Source: Anaerosalibacter massiliensis
Lineage (GTDB): Bacteria > Bacillota > Clostridia > Tissierellales > Sporanaerobacteraceae
Assembly (NCBI GenBank): GCA_000751555.1
Contig: CCEZ01000006.1
Span: 1-40,077, forward strand
DNA: 40,077 nucleotides
Reading direction: 5' to 3'
The first letter of the stretch is position 1. The number at the start of each line of letters is the position of its first letter. Made by a program: the position numbers and the translations under genes. Below the pieces are notes generated by a model, which saw only the letters and a list, made by a program, of their open reading frames with translations, searched no databases and was not told the origin of the DNA. Below are positions 19,203-26,818 of the stretch, piece after piece.

Positions 19203-20289
19203 CATAATAAATATTATGAACAAATGGGTCCCACCCTATTTAATAGATAGCTGGGATAGTACAGGATTTCAGATTGGGGATCCAAATAAAGAAGTAGCAA
19301 AAATTTTAATTTCTCTAGATTTAGATAGAGAAACTTTTAAAAAAGCTAAGAAAGAAAATATAGACATGATCATTACCCACCATCCACTACTATTTAAACC
19401 TGTAGACAAGATCACAACAGAAGATTACAAAGGAAAGTTAATGTATGATTTAATAAAAGAAGATATAATAGTATATAATGCACATTCAAATTTAGATTTG
19501 GCTATAGGAGGAGTAAATGACACTTTAGCAAATATATTAGATCTAAGCGATTTAGAAATACTTGAAAAATCCTATGAAGAAAAACTATATAAATTGGTAG
19601 TATTTGTGCCTAGAACATATGCAGATAAATTAAGAAAGGCGTTAGGTGAATCAGGAGCAGGATGGATAGGTAATTATAGTCACTGCACATACAATATAGA
19701 TGGCATAGGAACTTTCATGCCTAGAGAAGGTACTAATCCTTTCATAGGAAGTTTAAACGAAATTGAAAAAGTAGAAGAAACTAGAGTAGAAACCATTGTA
19801 GAAGAAAGTAAATTAAATAGAGTATTGAAAGAGATGTTAAAAGCTCATCCTTATGAAGAAGTGGCCTATGATATTTATCCATTATATAATGATGGTATCC
19901 AATACGGCTATGGAAGGATAGGGAATATAGAAGAAATGCCCCTATATAAATTTTTAGATAAGGTGAAGAAAAAATTAAGGGTAGACAAATTAAGAGTTTA
20001 TGGAGATTTAGAGAAAGAAATAAGAAGAATAGCTGTATGTGGAGGAAGTGGAAGTGATTTTATAGAGTCTGCTTCCAAGAAAGATGCAGATGTATACTTA
20101 ACAGGAGATATAAAATATCATGATGGACAGCTTGCTAAAGAATTGGGACTTATATTAGTAGATGGAGGTCATTTCCATACTGAAAAAATCATTCTACCAG
20201 TAATAAAAGAAAAACTTCAAGAAAACATAAAGGAAGATATAGAGATGATTTTACATGAAAAAAGTACAGCACCTTTTTCAATATACTAA
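19189..20289 (+). CDS. Nif3-like dinuclear metal center protein (YqfO type)
   Basis: A 366-residue DUF34/NIF3 protein. The two halves of the metal-binding domain (HH at 64-65, NAHSNLD with H99 and D103, and the C-terminal GGHFHTE) flank an inserted PII/CutA-like domain of about 120 residues, giving the long form found in Firmicutes. It is sometimes annotated as GTP cyclohydrolase I type 2, but that activity is not established. ATG 19189 follows AAGGAGG (19170-19176) within trmK; the pair trmK-nif3 is conserved across Firmicutes. Confidence 0.93.
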   Translation: MKAIDIINIMNKWVPPYLIDSWDSTGFQIGDPNKEVAKILISLDLDRETFKKAKKENIDMIITHHPLLFKPVDKITTEDYKGKLMYDLIKEDIIVYNAHSNLDLAIGGVNDTLANILDLSDLEILEKSYEEKLYKLVVFVPRTYADKLRKALGESGAGWIGNYSHCTYNIDGIGTFMPREGTNPFIGSLNEIEKVEETRVETIVEESKLNRVLKEMLKAHPYEEVAYDIYPLYNDGIQYGYGRIGNIEEMPLYKFLDKVKKKLRVDKLRVYGDLEKEIRRIAVCGGSGSDFIESASKKDADVYLTGDIKYHDGQLAKELGLILVDGGHFHTEKIILPVIKEKLQENIKEDIEMILHEKSTAPFSIY

Positions 20290-20350
20290 TTAATTTTTTA
20301 AAACTTCATCAAAACTTGGCTTTACCTAATAACGGAGGTGGAAGTGAGAT

Positions 20351-21067
20351 ATGGAGCAGTTAGAACTTTTGTGGGAATTGCAGAAACATGAGGACTATTT
20401 AAAAATTATAAAAAAGAAATTGGAAGATTTAGCAAAGACAAGTTATATAGAAACTATGACTATAAGAATTGAAACATTAGAGCAAGGGTTAAATGACAAG
20501 GAAAAATCTTTAGAGAGAAATAGTGAATTATTTAGAAAAAATAATTTAGCACTTAAGGATTTAAATTATCAATTAAGTAAAATAGAAAAAGAACTATATA
20601 GTGGAGTTGTTACAGATTTAAAACAACTTGATTATATGGATAAGGAAAGTGAAGTAATTAGAGATGATATAAATAAATTAGAAATAGATATGTTAAGCAT
20701 AATGGAAGATATGGATGAAATTAGACAAGAAATAGAAAAAATAAAAATAGAACATGATAAAAATAAAGAAAGATTTAAAGAAAGTATTCTAGAGTATGAA
20801 AAAATAACTAATGAATTAAGAGAAGAAGCAAGAAAGGAAATGGATTTCATATATGATATATCATCGAAAATAGAAAAAGATATATATGAAAAATACAGTA
20901 GTATTAAAGAAAATAAGGGATATGCAATAGCGGTAATAAAGGAAGATGAATGTAGCGGATGTCATGTAATAATACCTATCTTTTTATTAGATAAAGTAAA
21001 AGCTAAAGAAGAAATAGTCCAATGTGAAAATTGCAGAAGAATATTATATTACTCCACCAATCCATAA
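20351..21067 (+). CDS. Coiled-coil protein with C4 zinc ribbon
   Basis: A 238-residue protein of the COG1579/zf-RING_7 family. Residues about 1-185 are a long charged coiled coil and the C-terminus carries CSGCH and CENC, a four-cysteine zinc ribbon. Proteins of this family are proposed to bind nucleic acid, but no activity is settled. Its position right after nif3 and before rnpB is common in Clostridia. GGAGG at 20334-20338 is 12 bases from the ATG, slightly long. Confidence 0.88.
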   Translation: MEQLELLWELQKHEDYLKIIKKKLEDLAKTSYIETMTIRIETLEQGLNDKEKSLERNSELFRKNNLALKDLNYQLSKIEKELYSGVVTDLKQLDYMDKESEVIRDDINKLEIDMLSIMEDMDEIRQEIEKIKIEHDKNKERFKESILEYEKITNELREEARKEMDFIYDISSKIEKDIYEKYSSIKENKGYAIAVIKEDECSGCHVIIPIFLLDKVKAKEEIVQCENCRRILYYSTNP

Positions 21068-21103
21068 AATACCTTTGCAAAATTTTATAGTTTATGTTAT
21101 AGT

Positions 21104-21109
21104 TATAAT
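21104..21109 (+). promoter_or_regulatory. -10 element of the rnpB promoter
   Basis: A perfect TATAAT lies 20 bp before the first paired base of RNase P RNA. No convincing -35 is visible at the usual spacing; TTGCAA at 21075-21080 is 23 bp away. Confidence 0.5.
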
Positions 21110-21128
21110 GTTAAAAAACGAAATAAAT

Positions 21129-21465
21129 GAGTAGGTCGGGTGGTCGCATGCTTAAAGCATGAGGAAAGTCCGAGCTCCATAAGGTAGGATGCTGGGCAAT
21201 ACCCAGTAGGGGTGACCCTAAGGATAGTGCAACAGAAAGATACCGCCTGATTTCGTCAGGTAAGGGTGGAAAGGCGAGGTAAGAGCTCACCAGCAACTAG
21301 GTGACTAGTTGGCTATGTAAACCCCATCCGGAGCAAGACCAAGTAGGGACAAAAGGTGACAGTTGCCTGCTGTCGTCCCAAATGGTAGGTCGCATGAGCC
21401 TATTGGTAACAATAGGTCATAGATAGATGACCATCTAAGACAGAACTCGGCTTACAGATCTACTC
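21129..21465 (+). ncRNA. rnpB: RNase P RNA (M1 RNA), catalytic subunit
   Basis: The RNA subunit of RNase P, which cuts 5' leaders from pre-tRNA. Conserved blocks appear in order: GAGGAAAGTCC at 21161-21171, ACAGAAAGATACCGCC at about 21232-21247, a GGTAAGGGTGGAAAGG segment, AGAGCTCACCAG, GTAAACCCCAT, ATAGATGACC, and near the 3' end ACAGAACTCGGCTTACA. Helix P1 closes GAGTAG (21129-21134) against CTACTC (21460-21465). The presence of the TACCGCC/GGTAAGGGTG arm indicates an ancestral type A fold. About 337 nt, normal size. Mature ends may differ by a few bases. Confidence 0.97.
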
Positions 21466-21478
21466 ATCATTGAAAACT

Positions 21479-21508
21479 ACGCCATTTTATATGGCGTTTT
21501 TTTATTTT
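21479..21508 (+). terminator. rnpB intrinsic terminator
   Basis: CGCCAT (21480-21485) pairs with ATGGCG (21491-21496) across a five-base loop, followed by TTTTTTT. It lies 14 bp after the RNase P RNA. Confidence 0.93.
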
Positions 21509-21712
21509 GCTACTAAAAGAAATATCATTATTTGATATACAATAATACTAAAATTAAATATAAAGGTAGTAGTAGGTTATAATATTAATAATACTTTATC
21601 GAGGGTAGAAATAAATCATTATATAAAAAGAGTTTACAAGATTATAATGATTATATGTAATTAGTTACAAGCTAGTTGAATGTAAAAAATCAAGCTATAA
21701 ATTGTTGTACTA
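21509..21712. other. Gene-free stretch between rnpB and the THF riboswitch
   Basis: About 200 bp of AT-rich sequence with no ORF of credible length or ribosome binding site. It holds a perfect 10-bp inverted repeat, AATCATTATA at 21614-21623 and its complement at 21643-21652, about 60 bp upstream of the riboswitch promoter -35. No known family is recognised; it could be a regulator site or chance in AT-rich DNA. Confidence 0.5.
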
Positions 21713-21741
21713 TTGTCAAAAGTTAGAAAGTATGATAATAT
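21713..21741 (+). promoter_or_regulatory. Promoter of the THF riboswitch-folT transcript
   Basis: TTGTCA at 21713-21718, a 17-bp spacer and TAATAT at 21736-21741 with an extended TG at 21733-21734. The predicted start near 21748 is just before the first aptamer base. Confidence 0.75.
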
Positions 21742-21753
21742 GGGTATGAGTAA

Positions 21754-21851
21754 GGCAGAGTAAGCGGTTTGCGTAAAGTGCTAAGGGATGGGACGTTGCC
21801 CTTAGACGAAGAGCTTCAAGTAGTTTGCGATAAACCGTTGCGTTCGCTGTC
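21754..21851 (+). promoter_or_regulatory. THF riboswitch aptamer (tetrahydrofolate class I)
   Basis: The conserved core of the folate riboswitch is legible: GAGTA near the 5' end, GCGTAAAGTG at 21771-21780, GATGGGACGTTG in the P3 loop, ACGAAGAGC after P3, and CCGTTGCGTTCGC toward the 3' end. Pairings: P1 GGCAG (21754-21758)/CTGTC (21847-21851), P2 CGGTTT (21765-21770)/AAACCG (21832-21837), P3 CTAAGGG (21781-21787)/CCCTTAG (21799-21805). Location before a FolT-like transporter gene is the standard context. Confidence 0.92.
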
Positions 21852-21920
21852 ACATTAACAAACGGACCTTTTTTTCGTTTGCTGTGGCAGACTGCACACT
21901 AGAATAAACGAAGAGGAGGT
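21847..21920 (+). promoter_or_regulatory. Expression platform of the THF riboswitch (SD-sequestering switch)
   Basis: Bases 21866-21881 can pair with 21905-21920, which hold the GAGGAGG ribosome binding site, in 16 consecutive pairs including four G-U wobbles. A competing fold pairs CTGTCAC (21847-21853, the 3' strand of aptamer P1) with GTGGCAG (21884-21890) and CAAACG (21859-21864) with CGTTTG (21876-21881), removing the anti-SD strand. The two folds are mutually exclusive and the choice depends on P1, so THF binding should hide the ribosome binding site. Pairing is read from sequence; the direction of control is inference. Confidence 0.7.
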
Positions 21921-21927
21921 TTTTTTT

Positions 21928-22464
21928 ATGAAAAAAGGAAAGATGTCCATTAAAGAAATGGCATATTATGCCATATTGATAGCTTTAAATGTTGTTTTAA
22001 CTAGAGTTGGAAGTATTAGAATAGGTGGTGGAGGAGTAGAGATAGTTAGAATTGGTTTTGGAGGTTATCCTATAATATTTGCAGGATTAGTATTTGGGCC
22101 TTTAGCAGGAGGGATTGTTGGAACTATAGGAGATATAATAGGACATTTTGCAAGTCCAATGGGGCCATATATGCCACATTTTACTATGACAGCTGCACTT
22201 ACTGGGATCATTCCAGGACTTATAATGATGCTCTTTAAAGAACCTAAAAATTCTTTCTGGAAATTAACAGTAGCCATAGGAGTTGGACAGATAGTCACAT
22301 CTATTTTTCTAGTTCCATATTTTATGAAGACTTTATTTAGTGTTCCTATGATAACTACTGTACCTGGAAGAGTAATAGGTCAAGCAGTTCATATTCCACT
22401 ATATGCTTTCATTACACGTGAAATTCAAAAGAGACTTTCCGTAATATATGCTGGTAACTATTAA
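21928..22464 (+). CDS. folT: Folate-specific ECF transporter S component (FolT-like)
   Basis: A 178-residue integral membrane protein with about five to six helices, typical of ECF transporter substrate-binding (S) components. These dock to a shared EcfA-EcfA'-EcfT energising module, encoded elsewhere. The N-terminal MAYYAILIALNVVLTR and the helix with GPLAGGIVGTIGDIIGH are S-component hallmarks. Substrate is assigned chiefly from the THF riboswitch upstream; sequence alone would support only a vitamin transporter. ATG 21928 follows GAGGAGG with an eight-T spacer. A terminator ends the unit, so it is monocistronic. Confidence 0.87.
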   Translation: MKKGKMSIKEMAYYAILIALNVVLTRVGSIRIGGGGVEIVRIGFGGYPIIFAGLVFGPLAGGIVGTIGDIIGHFASPMGPYMPHFTMTAALTGIIPGLIMMLFKEPKNSFWKLTVAIGVGQIVTSIFLVPYFMKTLFSVPMITTVPGRVIGQAVHIPLYAFITREIQKRLSVIYAGNY

Positions 22465-22489
22465 TCTTTAAATATAAAATTTATTTTCA

Positions 22490-22521
22490 AACTAGCCTAA
22501 TTTTCAAGGGCTAGTTTTTTT
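22490..22521 (+). terminator. Intrinsic terminator after folT
   Basis: AACTAGCC (22490-22497) pairs with GGCTAGTT (22509-22516), an 8-bp stem running into a T tract at 22515-22521. Confidence 0.92.
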
Positions 22522-22602
22522 CAGTCATAAAATATTATTAAATTAATAAATATAGAAAAAGGTTCTAAAGATTTATTATAATCAAATAATGGAGGTAAAA
22601 AA

Positions 22603-22851
22603 ATGGATAACAATATTTTATATGAAAAAATTTATACAGCATTAATAGGAATGTCTAAAGAATATTCAGTGAACAAAGTGGAAGAAATAAATATGGTTGA
22701 AAATATAGGAATAGGAATTGATACAGAGGATTTAATTAAATATTTGAAATCTAAAAACAATCCTTTATTTGAAGAACTTAAAAAAATAAATATAAGAAAA
22801 GAAGAACTAGAGATAATTACTATAATTATAACAAATATTAAGGGAAAATAA
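22603..22851 (+). CDS. Small hypothetical protein
   Basis: An 82-residue acidic, soluble, mostly helical protein that I do not recognise. It starts at ATG 22603 after a good GGAGG at normal spacing, and a TATAAT at 22577-22582 sits close upstream, although without a clear -35. It has no cysteine, signal peptide or membrane segment. It stands alone between the folT terminator and a 343-bp gap before the surface protein gene. The ribosome binding site and codon use like that of the neighbours support a real gene. Confidence 0.6.
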   Translation: MDNNILYEKIYTALIGMSKEYSVNKVEEINMVENIGIGIDTEDLIKYLKSKNNPLFEELKKINIRKEELEIITIIITNIKGK

Positions 22852-23194
22852 ATATGTTATTTCCTCTAATATATAATTAACTAAATTTTTATGGTATCAT
22901 TGTATTATTCTACCATAGTAAAAAAGTCATATTTATTTTTGTTTTCAAAAATAAATAGTTAAATTTTTATCGAATATTAAATCATTCTAGGGAAGTTTAG
23001 GAAATATTTAAAAAATATAAAATAAATAATCAGAATATAAGGAAAAATCTGATTGACAAATTATTTTAAAAAAGGCAAAATAAATAATAAGAACTATATA
23101 TTATCAAAGGAGGAGATATTAAAAAACTAATACATTAATAACAATGTTTTACATTTAGTTATTAGCAAAATAAAATAAGGAGAGGTGACGGGTA
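22852..23194 (+). promoter_or_regulatory. Gene-free region and likely leader of the surface protein gene
   Basis: A 343-bp gap with several structures: TATGGTA/TACCATA at 22890-22917, a perfect 11-bp hairpin at 22931-22956 (four-T loop), a promoter-like TTGACA (23053-23058) with 17-bp spacing to CAAAAT (23076-23081), a strong ribosome-binding-site-like AAAGGAGGA at 23106-23114 with no ATG/GTG/TTG ORF after it, and a hairpin TAATAAC/GTTATTA (23136-23164) with an inner AATGT/ACATT. The CDS has its own AAGGAGAGGTGA at 23177-23188. Confidence 0.5.
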
Positions 23195-24979
23195 ATGACA
23201 AAAAGGAGAATCTTTAGTTTGATATTAGTGCTATCAATCATGTTAGGTAATATGACAATAATGTCAAGAAATAGCGCAGAAGCAGCTGAGACACCACAAT
23301 ATAAGAAGTTTCATTCTATTAACAGAGGTAATGTAAAAGCACAAGGGGCAGGATATTTATTAGGTTATATAGATAGAAAAGTATCTGATAAAACCTATAC
23401 AATAACTACAAGAATTAAGGAAGATGAAGATAATAAGCCTGCATATTGTTTAAATTATAATCTAGACAGTCCAAAGTTTAATGGAAATGAATTTAAAAAA
23501 ACTAATGAAAAGCTAAATGCTAAGGAATATACAGCTCTAATGTACAGTTATGGTGGTCCTAAAGATAAGACAAGCAAAGCTTTAACTCCAGATGAAAGAT
23601 ATTATGTATCTCAAGTAGCCATGTATTCAATTACTGATGAAACTACAGAAATAACTAAGAATAACTTAGTTAAGCACATGGGAACTCTTATTGATCACAA
23701 TAAGAGTGAAGAAATATTAAATAATATCAATAGTCTTATAAGAGAAATAGAAGAAAATACATTACCCTTACCGAAAGAGGAAGAAATATCAGTAAAAATT
23801 AATGGTGCAATCTCTCCAATGGAACAAAAAGGCAGTTATTTAGAATCAGGAATGATACAAATAATAAATTCAAATTTAAATGGTTTATTGAAAATAGATA
23901 AAAAGGATTTAGGAAAAGCATATTTTGTTGATTTAAATGGTAATCAGGTAGATGACAAATATGTTTTAGAAGGAAATGAAGTTAAATTAAGAATCGATAC
24001 ATCTAATGCAGGTGAAGGTGGAAAAATAGGATTTACAGTTAATGGACAAAGGAACTTTTCTGATGCCAATAAATATATTCAAAGGCATGCCAAAGATACA
24101 GGTGTAAATGGTAAGAAAATTCAAAGGATTGCTTGGATAGGAGAAGTTGAGAAAACTGCATCAGATTCTTTCTCTATAGAATATGATGGAATAAAGAGGG
24201 ATATAGAGATTACTAAAACTGATTATAATGGAAAACCTTTGGATGGAGCAGAATTTATATTGCTAGACAAAAATGGAAATGAAATTCAAGGACCAATGGA
24301 AACCAAGGATGGAAAGCTCCTATTTGAAAATATTTCATTAGGTGAATATAAGATAGTTGAAACTAAGGCACCAGAAGGTTATGTTTTAAACAATGAAAAA
24401 AAATTAGTAATTGTTGAAGGAAATTCACCAGAATTAATTAAAGTAAATATTGAAAACAGGCCTATAATAGGCAGTTTGAAAATTACTAAAATAGATAGTC
24501 ATTCTGGGGAAAAACTATCTAACTCTAAATTTCAAATTAAAAATGAAAAAGGAGAAATAATAAAGGAAGGAATTACTGATGAAAATGGCATTGCTATATT
24601 TGATGACCTAATATATGGTAAATATAAATATGTTGAAATCGAAGCACCAGAAGGATATGATCTTGATACAACAGAATATCCTTTTGAAATAAAAGAGGAT
24701 GGTGAAATTGTTGAAATAGAGATAGAGAATAAAAAGACTGAGAAATTAAAAGAGATAATAAAAATAGACAAAACAGATAAAACTGATAAAAAATCAACAA
24801 GAGAAATAGCAAATATTAGTCCAAATATAGAGAAGAAAAATAAATATACTACTAAACAATCTGAAAAAATCGGAACAACAAATCTCCCTAAAACAGGAAA
24901 TACAAACGATTTCATGTTGTATTTTTCAGGAATAATATGTATATTAATAGGATTATATTTTAAAAAGAGTAATATATAA
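23195..24979 (+). CDS. LPXTG cell-wall protein with thioester domain and two CnaB domains
   Basis: A 594-residue sortase-anchored surface protein. A signal peptide covers about 1-31. An N-terminal thioester (TQXA-like) domain follows, with Cys85 in AYCLNY and Gln140 in SQVAMYSI as the predicted thioester pair, a chemistry used for covalent binding to host or surface amines. Two CnaB domains follow at about 334-422 (K341, E389, N421) and 424-513 (K432, E481, N512), each with the residues for an internal isopeptide bond and the APEGY signature. A Lys-rich linker leads to LPKTG at 564-568, a TM helix and a short basic tail. No sortase or pilin gene is adjacent. Confidence 0.88.
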   Translation: MTKRRIFSLILVLSIMLGNMTIMSRNSAEAAETPQYKKFHSINRGNVKAQGAGYLLGYIDRKVSDKTYTITTRIKEDEDNKPAYCLNYNLDSPKFNGNEFKKTNEKLNAKEYTALMYSYGGPKDKTSKALTPDERYYVSQVAMYSITDETTEITKNNLVKHMGTLIDHNKSEEILNNINSLIREIEENTLPLPKEEEISVKINGAISPMEQKGSYLESGMIQIINSNLNGLLKIDKKDLGKAYFVDLNGNQVDDKYVLEGNEVKLRIDTSNAGEGGKIGFTVNGQRNFSDANKYIQRHAKDTGVNGKKIQRIAWIGEVEKTASDSFSIEYDGIKRDIEITKTDYNGKPLDGAEFILLDKNGNEIQGPMETKDGKLLFENISLGEYKIVETKAPEGYVLNNEKKLVIVEGNSPELIKVNIENRPIIGSLKITKIDSHSGEKLSNSKFQIKNEKGEIIKEGITDENGIAIFDDLIYGKYKYVEIEAPEGYDLDTTEYPFEIKEDGEIVEIEIENKKTEKLKEIIKIDKTDKTDKKSTREIANISPNIEKKNKYTTKQSEKIGTTNLPKTGNTNDFMLYFSGIICILIGLYFKKSNI

Positions 24980-24986
24980 AAAAATA

Positions 24987-25028
24987 AAATATCTTCGGTT
25001 ACAATATTGTAGCCGAAGATATTTTTAT
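24987..25028. terminator. Bidirectional terminator between the surface protein gene and nadC
   Basis: Bases 24987-25002 pair with 25009-25024 (16 bp, one G-T wobble), extending through AAATATCTTCGG and its complement. T-rich flanks on both strands (ATTTTTAT rightwards, TTTATTTTTTT leftwards) suit the convergent genes. Confidence 0.9.
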
Positions 25029-25861
25029 ATCCAAGATAAGTTTTTCATGCTTATATCCAATGAATAAATAGTATGTGTGAGCATGCCCAATGATATAAAA
25101 TTAACCCCAGTATTTGCAACTGCTCTTATATTGTCTAAATTTATATTACCAGAAGCTTCTGTACTACATTTATTACCTATTATACCTACTGCCCTTTTCA
25201 TCGTCTCAATGTTCATATTATCTAACATTATAATATCAGCACCTGCAGCTATTGCTTCTTTTACTTCTTCTAAAGTTTCAGTCTCTACTTCAATTTTGTT
25301 GCCCATAGGGAGACTTTTTTTAACTTTTAGAATGGCTTCCATTATTCCACCGGCAGCACTAATATGATTGTCTTTTATGAGAATGCCATCAGATAAATTA
25401 AATCTATGATTGTATCCGCCGCCAATTGTAACTGCATATTTTTCAAGTATTCTTAAATTAGGAGTAGTTTTTCTAGTATCCAATATTTTTGCTTCAGTTC
25501 CTTCAACTAGATTAACAGCTTTATTCGTAATAGTTGCAATTCCACTCATTCTTTGTAAAAAGTTTAAAGCAATTCTTTCTCCAACTAAAATATTATATGC
25601 ATTTCCATATATAGTTCCAAGTACTTGTCCAGCATTAACAGAATCACCATCATTTGCATAGAATTTAACATCAACTTCATTAAGTATATGAAATACTCTT
25701 TTGAAAATTGGCAATCCAGCTATTATACCATTTTCTTTTCCAATTAGTTCAACCTTACATTTAGAATTAGATTCTACAATAGCAGAAGTAGTAATATCTT
25801 TAAAAGAAGAATCTTCTTCTAGTGCATTTTTTATGATATTGTCAACAATTAGCCAATTCAT
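25025..25861 (-). CDS. nadC: Nicotinate-nucleotide pyrophosphorylase (quinolinate phosphoribosyltransferase)
   Basis: A 278-residue cytoplasmic enzyme converting quinolinate and PRPP to nicotinate mononucleotide, CO2 and PPi in de novo NAD synthesis. Active-site segments are clear: LDTRKTTP with R130 and K131, the GGGYNHR loop with H152 and R153, K163 in ILIKDNH, and a C-terminal phosphate-binding region. ATG at 25861 (minus strand) follows AAGGAG. It is the last gene of ridA-nadA-nadC and reads into the bidirectional terminator. Confidence 0.96.
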   Translation of the reverse strand: MNWLIVDNIIKNALEEDSSFKDITTSAIVESNSKCKVELIGKENGIIAGLPIFKRVFHILNEVDVKFYANDGDSVNAGQVLGTIYGNAYNILVGERIALNFLQRMSGIATITNKAVNLVEGTEAKILDTRKTTPNLRILEKYAVTIGGGYNHRFNLSDGILIKDNHISAAGGIMEAILKVKKSLPMGNKIEVETETLEEVKEAIAAGADIIMLDNMNIETMKRAVGIIGNKCSTEASGNINLDNIRAVANTGVNFISLGMLTHTIYSLDISMKNLSWI

Positions 25862-25883
25862 ATTGTTCTCCTTTCCTAATCTC

Positions 25884-26792
25884 TTATCTTGTAGCTAATT
25901 CAAGCATATTTAAAAGGGATTTATTTGCTGCTACTCTCAATGATTCTTCAAGAACTATTTCATTTTTTTCTAATAATAAACTGTTATATAAATCTTTCAA
26001 AGTTATACATTTCATTGGATTGCAGATAATATTTAGACTATGAAATCTTTTATTAGGATATCTGTTTTTTAGCTCATACAAAATTCCATCTTCAGTTATT
26101 ACTAAAAAATCTTTAGAATCACATTTTCTAATATAATCAATTATTTGACCTGTACTCCCAATAAAATTAGCTAACTTTCTAACCTCTTTTTTACATTCGG
26201 GATGTACTAAAACAATTAGTTTTGAATTAAATTTTTCTTTATAGTTTAAAATATCTTTAGCACTAATATTATCATGAACATCACAAGAACCATCCCATAG
26301 AATTAATTTTTTATCAGGAAATTTTTCTTGAACATGGTTTCCTAGATGTTTATCAGGAATAAAAATTATTTCATTGGCATCAATATTTTTAATCACATTA
26401 TATGCGTTAGAAGATGTACAACAAGCATCAGAAACAGCTTTTACTTCTGTTAATGAATTCACATAGCTAACTACCTTAGCATTTTTATGTTTCTTTTTCA
26501 TACTTATTACATCCTTTTGAGAAGCAAGTTTTGCCATAGAACATTTAGCTTCAGTATTAGGTAGTAGAACCTTCTTATTTGGAGAAAGAATTTTAGCACA
26601 TTCAGCCATGAAGCTTACACCACAAAAAACAATTATTTCACAGTCAAGTTCAAGACCTATCTTACTTAAATAATAGGAATCACCTACATAATCAGCTAAT
26701 TCTTGTATCTCGTCTCTAACATAATAATGTGCAAGTATAGCTGCATTTTTCTCCTTTTTCAATCTAAGTATTTCTTCTTTATAATTTTTCAT
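25884..26792 (-). CDS. nadA: Quinolinate synthase NadA
   Basis: A 302-residue [4Fe-4S] enzyme condensing iminoaspartate with dihydroxyacetone phosphate to quinolinate. It is the short, three-cysteine type: C84, C170 and C257 match the cluster ligands of Pyrococcus and Thermotoga NadA in spacing. AHYYVRDEIQELADYVGDS at the N-terminus is the family signature. It lies 22 bp before nadC. An L-aspartate oxidase (nadB), usually encoded beside it, is absent from the window. Confidence 0.96.
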   Translation of the reverse strand: MKNYKEEILRLKKEKNAAILAHYYVRDEIQELADYVGDSYYLSKIGLELDCEIIVFCGVSFMAECAKILSPNKKVLLPNTEAKCSMAKLASQKDVISMKKKHKNAKVVSYVNSLTEVKAVSDACCTSSNAYNVIKNIDANEIIFIPDKHLGNHVQEKFPDKKLILWDGSCDVHDNISAKDILNYKEKFNSKLIVLVHPECKKEVRKLANFIGSTGQIIDYIRKCDSKDFLVITEDGILYELKNRYPNKRFHSLNIICNPMKCITLKDLYNSLLLEKNEIVLEESLRVAANKSLLNMLELATR

Positions 26793-26818
26793 AAATAATC
26801 CTTTCTAATAAATTAATA

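Noticed and set aside
21111-21296. Minus-strand open frame across rnpB
   Set aside because: It lies on the complement of the RNase P RNA; the RNA motifs explain the sequence.
22890-22917. TATGGTA/TACCATA hairpin as terminator of the 82-aa gene
   Set aside because: The stem is short with a 14-base loop and is followed by A-rich, not T-rich, sequence.
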